A DNA stretch of 64,000 bases from Nectonema munidae (GCA_030549495.1 JAUIRK010001006.1:417501-481500), one strand, 5' to 3'; positions 20,760-34,222 are shown, numbered from the stretch's first letter. Program-made: numbers and translations. The notes: a model not told the origin generated them from the letters alone.

Positions 20760-21596
20760 TTCAAATTAAATTACGATAAATTTTATGATGCATGATTGGC
20801 GTATATCAAGAGGTGGCAACAAAATATTTGGGCGCAAAATAGAAATAGAGATCTATATAGAAACTATATTTTTGTTATTCTTGTTATAATATCTGGCTAA
20901 TCGCACGGACATCATTTAACTCCTTAAGTCGTCAAATGAAATGAACGCCGTCTGCAGATAAACTGCTAGGCTTTAAAAAAAGTTGTAAAGCGGTCATTTT
21001 GGGAGTACGTTTGGGCTAGATTTTTAATTCCCTTAATTTGAACGTAGAAGTCATTGCCAAATATCGCGCAGCTGTCAATCAAGTAATTGTGAATGCTCTC
21101 ACGAGTTAGCGTGGAGCGAATTTTTCAGGTTTTGAAATAATGAATCACATCTTTGAGCTACAATGAAAGAAGACGTGGTTGATGCCATACTTTTTTAAAA
21201 GCAATTCTTGGCACTTTTTATAATTTAATTATTACTAGTTGAACATGATTTTGAAAAAATTGAAGGTGTAATTTATTGCTGAAGATTTATTTGATCGGGT
21301 ACTAAATAATCGTGAGTCGATAAATAATGTAATGATGTCTAGATGTGATATTGATCAGAAATGAAGGCTGGTATTTAATATTTTAAAAATAGTTTATCAA
21401 CTAACAAAATCCAAAATAAAGAAGATCAATGCGTGGGAGACTTCTTTTTATTCATGCTTCTTGAAATGGAAACAAAATTTATTTCTCTCCTTTGTGATGC
21501 AATTGCCGAATAGTATATTTTTACGTAACAAATTTATAATTTCTCATAATTTGATTACTACATATTGATAGATTTTATGATGAACAAATCATTGCA
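20760..21596. other. Unrecognised sequence
   Basis: No coding domain, terminal repeat or RNA gene was recognised. Confidence 0.4.
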
Positions 21597-22022
21597 TTAA
21601 TTTTTTTCATATCTTAAAATTCTGATATCTTTTTTTATCTGAAAATTTACATAGAGGAAACGCTGATGGAAGCATCGAGAGGTATCACAATCACAACGTA
21701 CTGCTCTACCTTCCTTCTGACACTTTCGTTTCCAGTCTTTCTTGGTTTTCGCTATTTGATTTTGTCCATAAGGTATTCTTTTTACCATTTCTCTCATCGC
21801 CACATTATTCCTCCATCATCTTAGCTTGCTTAAATGGTTTCACGATTGAGTATTGTTCTTTTCATCATTCTTCCTATATTTCCTCTTTAAAACAATACTG
21901 TTAGTATTTGCAAGAGGTGCTGAGGAGTAGCCGAAGCAACTCTTTATCATGACTTCGCTTTCGAAGACCTTTCTTAAACAGTCGAAATTTACAACAATGA
22001 AATAATAGTCTCCTTTGAGCAT
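21597..22022 (-). other. Unrecognised coding-like segment
   Basis: Two minus-strand frames (22022-21840 and 21803-21597) contain ordinary amino acid mixtures, including DWKRKCQKEGRAVRCDCDTS and FHQRF. They could be a decayed repeat ORF or a host exon. No family was recognised. Confidence 0.2.
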
Positions 22023-22589
22023 TTCGAATCCCTAAAATTTAAATTTTAAAAGATCCTTCTTTAACATCTAATTTATATAAAATTGTAAATTCAACTTTCA
22101 ATATACAACTAAAACAGTTAAACCTTTCTATGCTGAACACGCTAGGCACTCAAAAAAGCGTTCATTAAATTTAGTTGTTACTCACAAAAAGTTTCTATCT
22201 CTTTAAAATGTTCATTGCGATTGAGGTTTTAAAGCTGATTTTAACGGGGCCGGGACTATAAGGAAGTGTATACACTTATACATTTGATGGTAGTTTCAGG
22301 GGGTAAAATAAATCTTATTAAGAATATTGTTGATAATTTTTAGAATCGTTTTTCCAATTTCACTAATACCACTGGTCCATCCTCGTTTATTATAAATCCA
22401 TTTATGAGGATTGATGTGGAAGATACTACATCTCAAATAGGATATCTTTTCAAATTATCTTTTTTTTGTTTGAAATTGTCTTTTTTAAGTCCTAAATTCT
22501 GTATTTTAGAAAGAGCGTTTAGAATTAAAAAAAGACAAATTAGAACTAAAAAAGATAATTTAGAAGTAAAAATGGTATATTTGTGAATC

Positions 22590-22757
22590 ACGTTTTTCAA
22601 CGATGAAGGTTTTAAAACCTAAAAATAGATGACGATTGACTGATGCCCATCTAAGTGACTGGATGACAATTGCTCTCACAAATTATGGACCAGAAATTAA
22701 AAATCTCGTGAATGAATGCAGTCGTAAGGATCTCCTTAAAATATTTTTTAACTAATG
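22590..22757 (+). mobile_element. hAT (ZBED5-like) transposase C-terminal end
   Basis: The plus strand reads FSTMKVLKPKNR, one stop, then RLTDAHLSDWMTIALTNYGP and a short EIKNLV end before a TAA near 22755. The RLTD-x-HL...R/T-IA-TNY-P pattern is the last block of ZBED5/GTF2IRD2-type hAT transposases. Nothing upstream was recognised as the rest of the gene. Confidence 0.65.
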
Positions 22758-23110
22758 TAAAGTATGTACGTACATGTAAAAATATATAATTATACATTTA
22801 ACTTTATTACTTTGTCTGTGAATAAAAATATTTGTATACGTTTTTAAATAGCTTGGCGCCCGCACACTTCAACAATAAAGAAATGTCGGCCCTACTTATA
22901 AAAGTTTAAACATTACTTCTATATTGTATATATTTTGAAAAAGTACTTCCAACTTTAAACTACTTGCACAGAACCAGAGAAATGCAGACTAGAAAGTATT
23001 TAAATGTAAGAAATTGTCTTAAACCACTAAATGATCAGCAGAGGAATTAATTTCCCCAAAATAATAAGCAAATCAATATCCCGTATGCATTTATAGTTCT
23101 CGATTTAAAT
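22758..23110. other. Spacer
   Basis: AT-rich sequence between two hAT remnants. Nothing was recognised. Confidence 0.4.
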
Positions 23111-23158
23111 CAAAAATTAAAATAAAGCTAATCTTCTTGATTTCACAGAAAATTTTTT

Positions 23159-23910
23159 TCAAAAGTTAATAAAATCCACTTTTTTTAATTTCTCCGATTC
23201 AAACCCCATCATTGAAAGCTTCGACTTCCTTGAGCTAAGCATTGATCTTCTCTGAGGGTTATCGATGTTGGCCAAAGTTGAAAAAGATGATTCACACATA
23301 GCAGTGGAGCATGGAAATGAAGCTAAAGCTGACACTAATTTACATGTATCAGAAAAAGCTTCTTTTTGCTCATAGAGAGCGCCCAGAATCTGACATACGG
23401 ATAAAGGCACTGCTTTTCTTTTCAGATAATCATTAACGACTGCTAGTTCAGCAGCTGATGGAATTTTAATGAGTTCTTCAAGAGTCTGAAGAACTTCAAT
23501 GTTAAAGTACTCTGTGTATCTTGGGCTTACTATAGAAAATATTGCTCCATAGACTGATGAATTTTCAGTAAACCGTCTTTCGTACTCTACTAATACATGG
23601 TCAATTGCTTCATAGAAAGTTCGCTTGAGGGCTTGACTAATATCTTCTGAGTCTCTTTGACCGTGAAGCTTGTCACAATAGCATCACGTAATCGATCACT
23701 CAACATAATCTTTCTTTTTTGATGTAGCGTCTCTGACTTTTCTACACTACAAAGCATACTTTGTGAAAGCTTACGTAGTTCCTCGAATATAGTTTCATTT
23801 TTCAAATTTTTGAGCTGATTATGGACACTATCTAATACCTCCTTATCTGATATTAGATCTGTGTTCCAAGCTTGAAACGCTTTGTCAGCAAGTTTGATGA
23901 GACTAGAATC
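23159..23910 (-). mobile_element. hAT transposase, C-terminal half
   Basis: The minus strand gives about 240 residues in two frames. They begin AFQAWNTDL and end in a dimerisation domain, FPCSTAMCESSFSTLANI followed by RRSMLSSRKSKL, where S-T-A-x-C-E-S-S-F-S-T-L is diagnostic. The frames change once near 23640. The catalytic core lies upstream and is decayed or absent. Confidence 0.8.
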
Positions 23911-24099
23911 CTTTCAAACTTGTTTCAATTCGATCCCATGCTTATCTTTTATGCTTATCACAGCGTTTTCATTCCTACAGACTTTCCTCACTTCAGTCTT
24001 ACGTGGATTCAATCTCAGGCCGTTTCCTTCGAGACAAAAAATAGCGTTCAAAATATTAGTTTTAACAATGAACTTTTAAGAACAAAATAAAGGTTAATT

Positions 24100-25799
24100 T
24101 ATAAAAAACGAAAACTAAAATTACTTCATAAAAATCTACAAATAAATTTTGGTTGTTGTAGTAGAGTTCTTTTATAATTGTGTTGGAATTTTTACAGATA
24201 AAAACTGAAAACTTGTTAAAATTTAATGATCGTGCTCAAAATTAAAAAATAAGCACCCCTCATCTGCTAATTACGAACAAAGCTGGTTATTCCAAAATTC
24301 TATACACTTTCAAATATTACTTGTAATTACAATGGTAATGAAGCCCATAGAATAAGCATCACTTTGATGTGTTGCGCGTAAAGTTTTGTTGAATTATCGA
24401 AAAGTTATAGGCAATATGAAAGAAATGATCGCTCTGACGTCAGGGTTGTGGAGTCGCGGTCGTAATAATGATTGCGACTGCGATTTCGCATTCATAAACA
24501 CTTACGCATTCAAATACCACACCACCTTTATCACAAAGATCCTAATTCAAAGTTACTACATTGCTTAATTGCTACCTTGTTTTTAGAATTTCATTTCATA
24601 TGAGCTTATTTTTGAAATGTGTGTACATTTCACCAACCAAAAACTCAACTATAAAAAAACAGGGGCGGGGGAGGGGGACTTTTGCGAATTTATCCAATTT
24701 ATGAATCCTATTGTTTTAGATATAAAAGATTATAAAGAATAAATTGAAAATCTTTTTGAAGACAATGCAAGAAAGACACTAAACTGCAAATACAAGCAGT
24801 TGTAACAGCAGCATAATAGCATAGCACTTATTACGTATTATAAAGAAGTATTTGTGTGTTAAAAAAATCATAGTACATTTTCTAAGCTAACGCTGTTAAG
24901 AATAAGGGATTTTTTAGGCTTATGGTTGGGTTAGATAATGTCCCATTTCAATCAAAAAATCGCTATAAGACATTTCACACAAAAACATGTTTTGCACCTT
25001 CTCAATCATTAATCAAAACAATAAACTGTTCTTGAATTAAGAAGTCTTCTGAGGCCAGATTAGTAAAAGTAACCTAGAGTATAAACGCGTTTTTCATAAA
25101 TTGGCAGTATTTTTCAATTTTTTTTAGATTAGGAATATAAGGAGAAATTTCTTGAAAAGGGAACAAAAATTTTCTTTTCTAAGAATGCGATAATTCCAGC
25201 TTCATTTCAAAAGCTGTCAATTTTTTTATCATAATGGAGTACTGTGATATTTTTCCGTTGCGTTAAGGGAATTCATAGATTTTAATATGTTGACTAAAAT
25301 GATAGGAATATACAAAAATTAGAAAATTTTACATGCATGTCTGCTTTGCTTTGCAGAAATTGCTGGATTTCTTTCCATTGTATCTCTTCGAAGCTTCCTT
25401 TGGAAGGCCACTTCACGTTTGAGTGCAGCAAGAGTTTTTTACATTCGGAGTCATTTTCTTTGCATAACTCTGGAATTGAATAATTAATCTTGTTCAGTAG
25501 GAGTTTACCTGATGAAGTAAGGTTTTATGAAAAGATCGTATTTTGGAGACTATGCAAGGAAGACAGACGCAATGTTTGTAGAAAGATTGCAAAATGTGTG
25601 ACGTTCCTTTACATGCCGAAAGAGGAAAACCTGTTTCAAAAAGTGTACGTCGGAACTATATTTTTTGCTTTTATCTTTTTCATTTCTAGGGTTTGTTGCA
25701 AGGAGAGCACACTTATTTAATGTGGCAAACAATATTTCGAAGATATTTATAAATATGATCATTGTAATAATCATCATAGATTAGGGTTGTAATTTAGCT
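24100..25799. other. Unrecognised sequence
   Basis: About 1.7 kb without recognised coding or repeats. A CAGGGGCGGGGGAGGGGG motif at 24659 could be a lone hAT-type terminus but has no partner. Reading frames at 24386 and 25490 show no domain. Confidence 0.4.
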
Positions 25800-25885
25800 T
25801 GTCTAGTTACTTTGCTTTGATACACAGTCTCGGGTTCGATACAAGCGGTTCATTTGTGCCTTCTCGATGAAAACACCGCTCTCTA
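25800..25885 (+). repeat. tRNA-derived SINE fragment, internally deleted
   Basis: GTCTCGGGTTCGATACAAGC followed by GGTTCATTTGTGCCTTCTCG and ATGAAAACACCG matches the SINE at 59620-59765. In this copy the sequence between two TTCGAT repeats is missing, so the B box runs directly into the tail. Confidence 0.7.
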
Positions 25886-28016
25886 CCATTATCTCAAGTT
25901 ATTATGACATCATACTTTTTTGTATGATTTTGTTTATAAATAATATTCTTTTGTTGAATTTAATTTTTAACTGAGAAACTCGCATCACACAACTTGAAAT
26001 TATGAAACCGCGAATTTTTGAAATTTTGTATATATCGTAAAATTTATAGTCAAAATTAAAATATTTTAAAGAAATTGAGCCATCCATCATGCAGCATTCT
26101 ATATCAGGCGCTAAAAGGTTAAAAGAACGCTCCACAATTCTTTTTAGAAAAGTGTGGCAGATGTGTACATTGACTCAAGCTCCGTAATCATACCTGCATC
26201 CGAGTTTTTGGGCGTTCTTCCCGCGGTAGCTAAAAGTAGAAGTTTTGTTCGTGCTCTCTACCACGACGTGTTTGCATCCATGGTCAAACTTCAAACGCAG
26301 CGAACCATTACACTTCAAAACTTTACTTTTGATGGAAAGTGTTTCCGTAAATTTCATTCATTTTCTATCACTATTGATTCCTTCTCAGTTCTGCGCTTTT
26401 TCATAGCTATTCATTCAGGCCCTTGTCTGTGATACCAACATTTATTAATGAAAGCCTGACACTTTTATTTCCCCTACCCCTCTCTTTCCCTTTTATTTGG
26501 TGCCTTTTTGATGATTCTTCATTTATACACTGTTAATAAAGACGCAAGTTATGTGTTTAATTTAATTGTAACAATATCTGACAATTTCTTCCTATATTCT
26601 TCATTCATGGGGCTTATCCTTTTATTAGATATAGATATTTATTCTGTAAAGGGTACTTATTGACCGAGGTGTGACCACACTGAAAAATACTTCTAAAAAG
26701 TTGATACATTGCTGAGAGGACACACGCTAACTTTATTTAATGAGCGCTTACGGAACAAAACAGAGCAAAGTTATTCCATTCGATTCCAGAAAAAGCTCCT
26801 TCAAAGAGGAGGTGGCATCTAATGGATTAAAAGTGTTAACATTTCTCTCTTTCGTTTGATAAACAAAGTTTGATTTTTGAATGAAATTGAAGAAGAACAG
26901 AGGAGGTATCGTGATAATGTATCTAGTTTGTACTTTGCTCCTAAGATTTTCAAGATTTAAAATAGGGTTGGATACGCCACTGAAACATAATTTAAGGATG
27001 TCGGTTTTTTTAAATTTTCTAAGTTTAAAGGTAAAAAATAGAAATATTGATAAACGACATGATGTATTTGCATCATCAAAATGTAAAGTGTTTAATTCAG
27101 CTCCTTTAATTTTCTAGAAGTGAATACGAGCCTTTTCCAAAAATGATAATAGCGTATATTCACTCTAAAGACGGCGACTGTTGAGTAATGAGGTGCTACT
27201 CCAAAATTGCGGGAAGCGTTGGACGTCTCCATTCTGAAATAAAGCTGCGTCTGCGTTGCTTAGCGCCCAATACGTGTCTGCATTCATCTTGGAAAGAAGT
27301 GACTCTGCCTGCAACAACATAGCATGCCAAGTTCTGTCCAACGCTATTTAATGCGACTTCATTTTTGAAAAGCTTTTTAAGCTCATCTCTTGACACAAAC
27401 ACCCTATTCACAATTTTTCACTACTCAACCACCTCACTTCCGTATAAAGCAACGTACTTATGTGTTCTTTGTCTAAGCTTTCGCACGGCCTTTTATAGAT
27501 TCTCTACAGAAGTGGCGATTATTAAATCTAAGTTGATCGTTTTCAGCACCGCCTAAAACTTTTTCAAGTCATTTAAGCATTTCTTGTTGTGTACGAGAAA
27601 CGGAACTCTTTATGCAACCAAGCATTGATCGGTTACGCACATTACAATATTTTCTTTTAAGTTACAAAGTTTGATGGGAGAAGAGTATAGAGATACGTTG
27701 TTATAGAATGTGATCAAAATACAAACATCTTTTATTCCTCATATAAAAGGAATTTTACTTTGAAATTAAAAAATTTAATCTTCTTTATTTTATTTTAAAT
27801 TATTTTGGAATGCTTTGTAAATTATATAGATGATGATATAATAATTCTTCCTTCTTTCCAGGCTTGCTTAAAATAGATAATGACTTTTGTTTTAGACACA
27901 AAGTTTTTGGCTGGTTTCACTGATACAATCGCTCCTAACCAGTATGAAGTTATTCCAAATGAGAGGAATGAGTAATCTCTTCTAAAACACTACTTTTTAT
28001 TTTATTATAATGCAGG
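25886..28016. other. Unrecognised sequence
   Basis: About 2.1 kb. Short reading frames at 26154, 26881 and 27196-27411 show no recognisable domain, and no terminal repeats were found. Confidence 0.4.
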
Positions 28017-28100
28017 CAGAGGTGGGTAAACTACGGCCCGCGTATCATTCTCCAGTTTTGTAGAATATTTTCGGAGAGTATTTTAGCAAACTTGCCTCTG
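28017..28100. mobile_element. Very small hAT-like MITE (84 bp)
   Basis: The left end CAGAGGTGGGTAAACTACGG (followed by CCCGCG) is the classic hAT terminus form. The right end inverted reads CAGAGGCAAGTTTGCTAA, which matches the left at about 11 of 16 positions. No matching 8-bp duplication was found, so this is tentative. Confidence 0.45.
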
Positions 28101-31100
28101 AAAACGTAATGCTTATGTCACATTTTTAAACTTGAAAAATAATGTCGACACCATTCAAAATATTCGCGAATAATCAATAAGGTTGATATTTTTGCCCGGG
28201 ACTTAAACTGAGACAAAGGTTTTGCATTTCATAAATTAATTCGATCAAACCGACTCTCAAGTACAGCCCACTAGGCCTTATAGTATACACTTCAATGCGC
28301 CGACAGCCGAAAATTCTTACCCATACCCTATACACACATCCAGCTTAATACGTCTCTTACTGTATCGCAGGTGTTATTAGGGCGTCGTGCAGGTGTTATC
28401 GTTACGCGACCAAATGCATTCTCTCATTTGGAAGAGAAATTGATTAGAATTTCCTGAAAGTAAAATGCTTTTAGGATGTTCCTCGTTCTAGAAATGTCTG
28501 GCACAATCTTTTTGACTTGATTTAAACTAAATTTGTGGTCGTGAATCCAACTTGGCTATCACTTCATGTGTTTGAGATATTAAAAAAGTAGTTATTAATA
28601 CCAAGTTTTAAAAGTTAGTGTCCATACAGGCCCGTTGATAAAGAGGGGAGGCAGAGGGGGGCTTTGCCCAGCCTCGTTGGATTTATTTTGCACTCTAAAA
28701 CGATCTTGAACCTTCTTAGAGTCCCGCCCGGCCCTATAATCAGTTTTGCCCTCCTGTACTTGGAATCTCTCGACAAGGCTGTGCCCACATGATAGTGAGA
28801 TGTATGAAAAATAGTGCTCTTCTCATTTTTCTCCTAAAATGTCTCATGAAACTGCAGCAGTAGTCTGTCTTCATATTTGGTCTTATCGGTCTTGGTGACA
28901 GTTATATCTTGATGAAAGCTTCTCTCAGAAGTTCTCAAAACTCTTACATGTGAATGCCACATTAGAAAGAGCTAAGTGGCATTTTAGTCTTTGCAGTTTT
29001 TAGTTTTAGTTCTCTTTATTTTTAGTCATATACCTTTGCGTCCGTTTGTCCGGCACGCTACTTTCTAGCACTTTGCTTGTTTTAGCACTAGGAAAATGAA
29101 GCCTATTGAAATGTTAAAAATTTCCTTTAATAAAAGAGTAAAATATGTAAAAGAGATTGTAAAGTATGTAAAGAGACTTACTTTTTTAAGCATTACACTT
29201 TTATCGATGATATCAAAGATTTAAGCTAAGTTAAGTTTTTTAAGATGGTGAAGAGTGTCGTGATAAGAAGCAGCATCGCTAAAAAGGCACTGAGGCTTGC
29301 ATTCTCATTGCCGCATTGCAAGGAAGTGCACGTAGTGTTCTTGGCCCATCAAATAAGTAGTTTTCATGTAACATTCTTCAAAGTGAGTAACAATTCATTC
29401 ATTTATATACTTAAAGAGACTTAGGACACCGATTTTACTAAAAATAATAGATTATTGTTAAACTTATTTTTAAAACTATTTGCTTCTGAATGCAAGTATT
29501 TGCATGCTAAATGCGTGTCTGTGTTAGTCTATCAATTAAAGTTCACTGACCTCTGATTTTACTATTTATATTAGGCCTGTCTTAATAAGAGGTTTTCTTC
29601 GTTCATATCTTTTTTTATTTACCAAGATTTTCGGATTTACAAGCTTACAAACAGAAGACGATTACGCTTACGCTTCCAAACGGACTAAATTGGTATACCG
29701 TTCGTTGGTTTAGTGTTTACTGCTTTTCCCAACTAAAAGACCTCGGATCTGTCAGGATTCCGTCACACCTCTACCTCTTGCCTCCATACTCTGTTTTCTA
29801 CGTAATCCAAATTTCTTTCCTTAGATTAAACCAGTCTTAAATAAAAGACGGTCGTAGGAGTAAATGTCCATAGCAAAATCTCTCCAAACTGCGGAGTGTA
29901 GGGAAATGTAGATGCAAAAATTACAAGTCATTGTCCAAAGCATTTAATGTCTTGTTGGAGTCTGTGATAAAAGCATGCCATCTTCGCTAGCATTTATGAT
30001 TTAGACCCTTTCAGGCACAATGAGTAACCAGAGAAAATGGTTTCCTTTAAGCTATATGAAATTTCATCCAAAAAGAAAATCTATTGAAAACCAATGCCTG
30101 AAAGATTTTTAAAACTACTCATCTGCCATTCTTTTTCAACGAGTTTTTGTATATCTTAAAACAACTTAATAGCTTTAATAGCGTATTCATTTTTTCATGA
30201 GTCTTTCAGAATAACAGGCTTATTGCCCTGTTTGCAAAAACACTTACAATTTAGTAAATTAAAATAATTTAATTTTTGTTGCTATTTTTCACTCTTTTTT
30301 ATTCTTGAATTCAATGGTGGTTTTAATCTTTGAAAAAAAAATAAATGTAGATAGTTATTGTATATATTAACCTAGCGTAGTGTCGTTATAGTTGCATATC
30401 ACAAGGCATGCAATATAAACTAAGTTTTATTTCAAATAAGTGCAAGTTTTTGTTCCGACTTCACGGCATTGAAAACAATGACTCAATTTGTTATTTTCGT
30501 CGACATCTTGTCACACCTCTCAAGATGGCAGTACTTTCTCCCTACACCAATATAGACATCGCAAATAATAACATTTACATTTTTTCTTTCAGGCACACTA
30601 TTGGTAAAATTTTTATTACATTCTTTTAGCGTATGCTGTTAACAAAATTAATGTATCTGACGCTTGGCGCCAATAAATTTAACGTTTTTCCCAAAAACAC
30701 CTATACTTACTTCAGTATTTTTCTAATCATTATTACACGCTAAATACTTTTAACTTTTAAATTATTTCCAAGTTACAATTGTTTATTCATCTTGAAAAAA
30801 TGTACTTTGACTCTACTATTGTTTAAAAAATGTAGCGGGCCTTAAGAATCATTGTCGATTCCTAAATTTTCATGTGTTTTTCTATAAGAGTAATTTTGAA
30901 TATATTTCTTTCACTCTATATTTTAAACTGAAGTTTGGTAATAAGATTTTTAATACTTTAATCTTAAATATTTTTTTACAAATAATTTCCATTTATTTTT
31001 TAGACGAACATTAAAAATCTTCTTTCTAAAGTCTTATATTTCTATAAAAAATTTTTTTTTACCCTTTTTGTGAATATACAATTATCTTGCGATTTTTTAA

Positions 31101-31420
31101 ATAAAATTGTTTTTCTTTTAATTTTGTAATTAAAAATTTAATCAGAGATGATATTTAATCATCATTAAGAAGATTCCTTAATAAATTAAGCTTAGCTCCG
31201 AGATATCGTAAATTGTGTTTTAAATAAATTTTTGAAATTTTTTTTCGAAAACAGGTTGCAGAAAATGAATTTATGATGAAAGGATCATCATAGAATGAAG
31301 AGTAAAATTTAGTGACTAGAAGCCGATAACGAATCCTAGCGATAAATTATTAAACCAAATTATTTAAACACTTAGATGAGAGGTTTTGTTAGTAGACTGC
31401 TGCAACTTATTCCATAAATC
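28101..31420. other. Unrecognised sequence
   Basis: About 3.3 kb without a recognised gene. 28626-28680 has CAGGCCCGTTGATAAAGAGG with a G-rich run, a form seen in miniature DNA elements, but no partner end was found. Confidence 0.4.
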
Positions 31421-31424
31421 ATAG

Positions 31425-32462
31425 TTTAAGTCTAGACTCGAAAAGGCCAGAAGTTGGTGAGCCAAAAATTCTTTGCAGAAATAGGCGAACCATCGTGAGT
31501 CCAAACATAATTATTGGCAAGGTATTCTTATTTCAGCCAAGGCTAAAATAAATATTGCAAAATTTTATAATAAACTTCAGTGTTCACTTTTTCGCCAGAT
31601 TTGAAAAATGTAGAGGCATTTTTTCCCATCCAAGCCACGACTCCCAAGACTATACTTGAGCTGGGTGTTTGGTTCTAAAAATGGCTTTTACATCAGAAGG
31701 AGGTGAAGCTATATAGATATATCTTTCATTACAACGATTTAAAACAGCATCAAGAGTAAAGATTTTTATCTGAAAATATTTTAACGATTTGTCCATGCTG
31801 CTACAAATATCGTAGAACTTTTTGGATCTTCAAAGACTTCATAGGGTTAGTCTTTGGCTCCTTAGATAAGATTTCAATGGTTACACCTATCAGTAAAAAA
31901 TTTCTGATAGTCCATGGCTCAACTTTCATGTCCTCTCAACATTTTTCTAAGATCTTGTAAAATTTTTGCTTTGAGGGTCTGCATAAATTAATGCGTATAT
32001 TTTTATTGATCCCTCTATTTTCTTGCTTTCTTTTGATACCTCCCATTTCTCGTATTCTGTTTCTACGATTGTAAAGTCCAGTGTCACCCATTTGAAATAA
32101 GCTGGTATTTAAAAAAAATATTGTTTACAAAAAATTAAATTGGGGTTATACTTTTCACCCAAATACTAATTTAAATTTGAATACATTTGAAAAAAAAGAT
32201 TAAACAAAAAAAATTTAACTAAAATTTTTTTTCATTTTTTTAATACAAATTTGTTCAAGTTAAAATTCAAAATTTAATCAGTCAAACCTTTAATCCACAA
32301 GGGGGAAATTTGAATGATTGTCATGTAGAAGGTAAATAATAGGAATAAATTTGGAAACCGCGGGTAGACAGTACTCATAGATGTCTTAGCAATGGGTTTC
32401 ATAGTAACTTCAGCAGGAAGGAAATCGGCAATGCATTGTCGTTTGTCATCTTGTGTGGACAT
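31425..32462 (-). mobile_element. Tc1/mariner transposon remnant
   Basis: On the minus strand the N-terminus at 32462 reads MSTQDDKRQCIADFLPAEVT, then MKPIAKTSMSTVYP, the helix-turn-helix start of mariner-type transposases. From about 31800 the catalytic region follows in several frames: IFSDKNLYS (first Asp, normally FSDEK-F), NRCNERYISIASPP, RTKHPAQV, FFKSGEKVNTEVYYKIL and YVWTHDGSPISAKNFLAHQL (second Asp, normally QDGAP-H). The third acidic residue was not located. Between the two parts lies an AT-rich stretch. Many stops and frameshifts show that it is old. Confidence 0.8.
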
Positions 32463-32531
32463 ACTAGCTAGGAGACTTGTAATTTTATTTAAAATAGCGG
32501 AAACAATTCATTTAAACAACAACCTCTAGGC

Positions 32532-32982
32532 CAGTGGTTTCCAACCTTTTTTTATCCCATTCCCCCTTTTTCAGTCACTTTTTTACCTGTGCACCCCTAC
32601 AACTGAATAGTTTGAGGCAACAAAATTAATCAAACATTTTTATGCAAAAAATGATTGTAGTCATCTGATTAAATCGTATGCTTATTCATATCAAATCAGA
32701 GAAATCGTAAAGCCTGACATAAAATGTGAATAAATTTTTTTTTCAATTAAAATATAAATTTTTCAAAAATATTGTAACTATTAAAAAGGATATATAAACT
32801 TTCAAAATATAAAATTTTAGAAAAGGGAAGAAAATATTTATTTAAAAAATCTCTAAATATATATATTTATATTGATTTGGAAAATAGAAGTATATTAAAG
32901 GAGATTCAGCATAAGTAGTTTGAAGTAGAATTTCCATGGACCCCTTGAAATTCTTCCATGGACCCCCGGTTGGGAACTACTG
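32532..32982. mobile_element. Complete hAT MITE, 451 bp, with 8-bp target duplication
   Basis: The left end CAGTGGTTTCCAACC and the right end inverted CAGTAGTTCCCAACC differ at two of fifteen positions. CTCTAGGC is duplicated exactly at 32524-32531 and 32983-32990. The subterminal CCATGGACCCC repeats and the AT-rich middle have no coding capacity. Confidence 0.93.
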
Positions 32983-32990
32983 CTCTAGGC

Positions 32991-33580
32991 ATATAATAAG
33001 AAATACTTGTTTACAATATTAAGTTCTCCTTCCTCACCCTGTAGGTATTCCAATAAAAATTTTAATTTTGACATGAGCTGTCATGTATAACTCATTTTAA
33101 ACAGGTTTCATTGTTTTACATAAAAATTGAATATCACCTTGTCTAGATTCAGCATACTTGAAAGTCTATATATGTAGAAAACATTTAAATTAATTTTGAT
33201 AAAAACTGAACACTACCGTTTATTAATTCAGCATAATGTGTAAAAATGTTTATAGAAACTTCAATAAAAATCTATAATATTCAATTTATTGAGTAACCTT
33301 CCCTAGCGTATTCTATTAAAAAAATTAACTTATTTTGTTAGGAATTTAATATTTTTATGCTACTCAACAGACATCTTTACACGGTTTCTGTTCACTCATC
33401 GTATCCATAAGATTGTTACCAGGGCAGATGAATGATATAGCTCTTGATATTGATTTACGCTTAATCTTAATATGTGTTTACAACTGGTATTTGTTAACGT
33501 GTATCAATATTAATGATGCGGGCATAAATCTTTACTGAATGCATTGTTGACTTGATGAAACGATATAAAATTGAAGGAGA
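32991..33580. other. AT-rich spacer
   Basis: Nothing was recognised. Confidence 0.4.
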
Positions 33581-33990
33581 CATTTTGCTTTGGATGTAAT
33601 ATATATATTAATTCTTTGATGAATATTAGGAAAATAAAGTTTGTTTATATAATTAGTATTTTAAAGTTTTTATTCAAAATTGAATTTCCATGTGTGCCTC
33701 CGATAAGATAATATTAAAATTGAATTTTTTTATGTGCTTCCTGATTCTTAAATTGAATATTGAAAAAATCCATATTCCTTATTATGGGGTTTTTGAAGCT
33801 TAATGAGAGGCACATGGAAATTCAATTTTAATATCTTACATTTTGAATAAACTTGAAAAATACTCATTATATAAACAAACTTCATTTTCCCAATATTCAA
33901 CAAAGAATTAATGTATATTATATTATTATTTCATCAAAATAAAAATAGTAAAACCGTTTAAAGCAATTATTAATTATCCAAAGCAAAATG
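33581..33990. repeat. Large imperfect inverted repeat (fold-back)
   Basis: The left arm 33581-33700 (starting CATTTTGCTTTGGAT and ending CATGTGTGCCTC) pairs with the right arm 33807-33990. The right arm carries about 60 extra bases near its outer end. Shared blocks include TTAATTCTTTG-TGAATATT, AAGTTTGTTTATATAAT and AAATTGAATTTCCATGTG. The 106-base loop holds a third degenerate copy of the GAATTT...ATGTGC motif. This could be a fold-back element or a decayed MITE pair. Confidence 0.8.
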
Positions 33991-34222
33991 CCTACTTTAA
34001 TTATATAACGGGACTAAAATAAACTTTCTTCAAATTTAATTGCATGACTGAAAATTGACTTCTTTCTAATTTGATTGCATAAGAATATAAAGACCACTTA
34101 ATGCCTCCAAACATTCATCCTTTTTTTAAAGTATTTATATAAGTTTGTATGCGTGTTTGTGAAAAAATCATATTCATTGGAGGTATAAGGATGTTAGATT
34201 GTGAAGTAAAAAATAGAAACAA

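Noticed and set aside
28626-28780. hAT MITE with CAGGCCCGTTG end
   Set aside because: No partner terminus or target duplication could be found.
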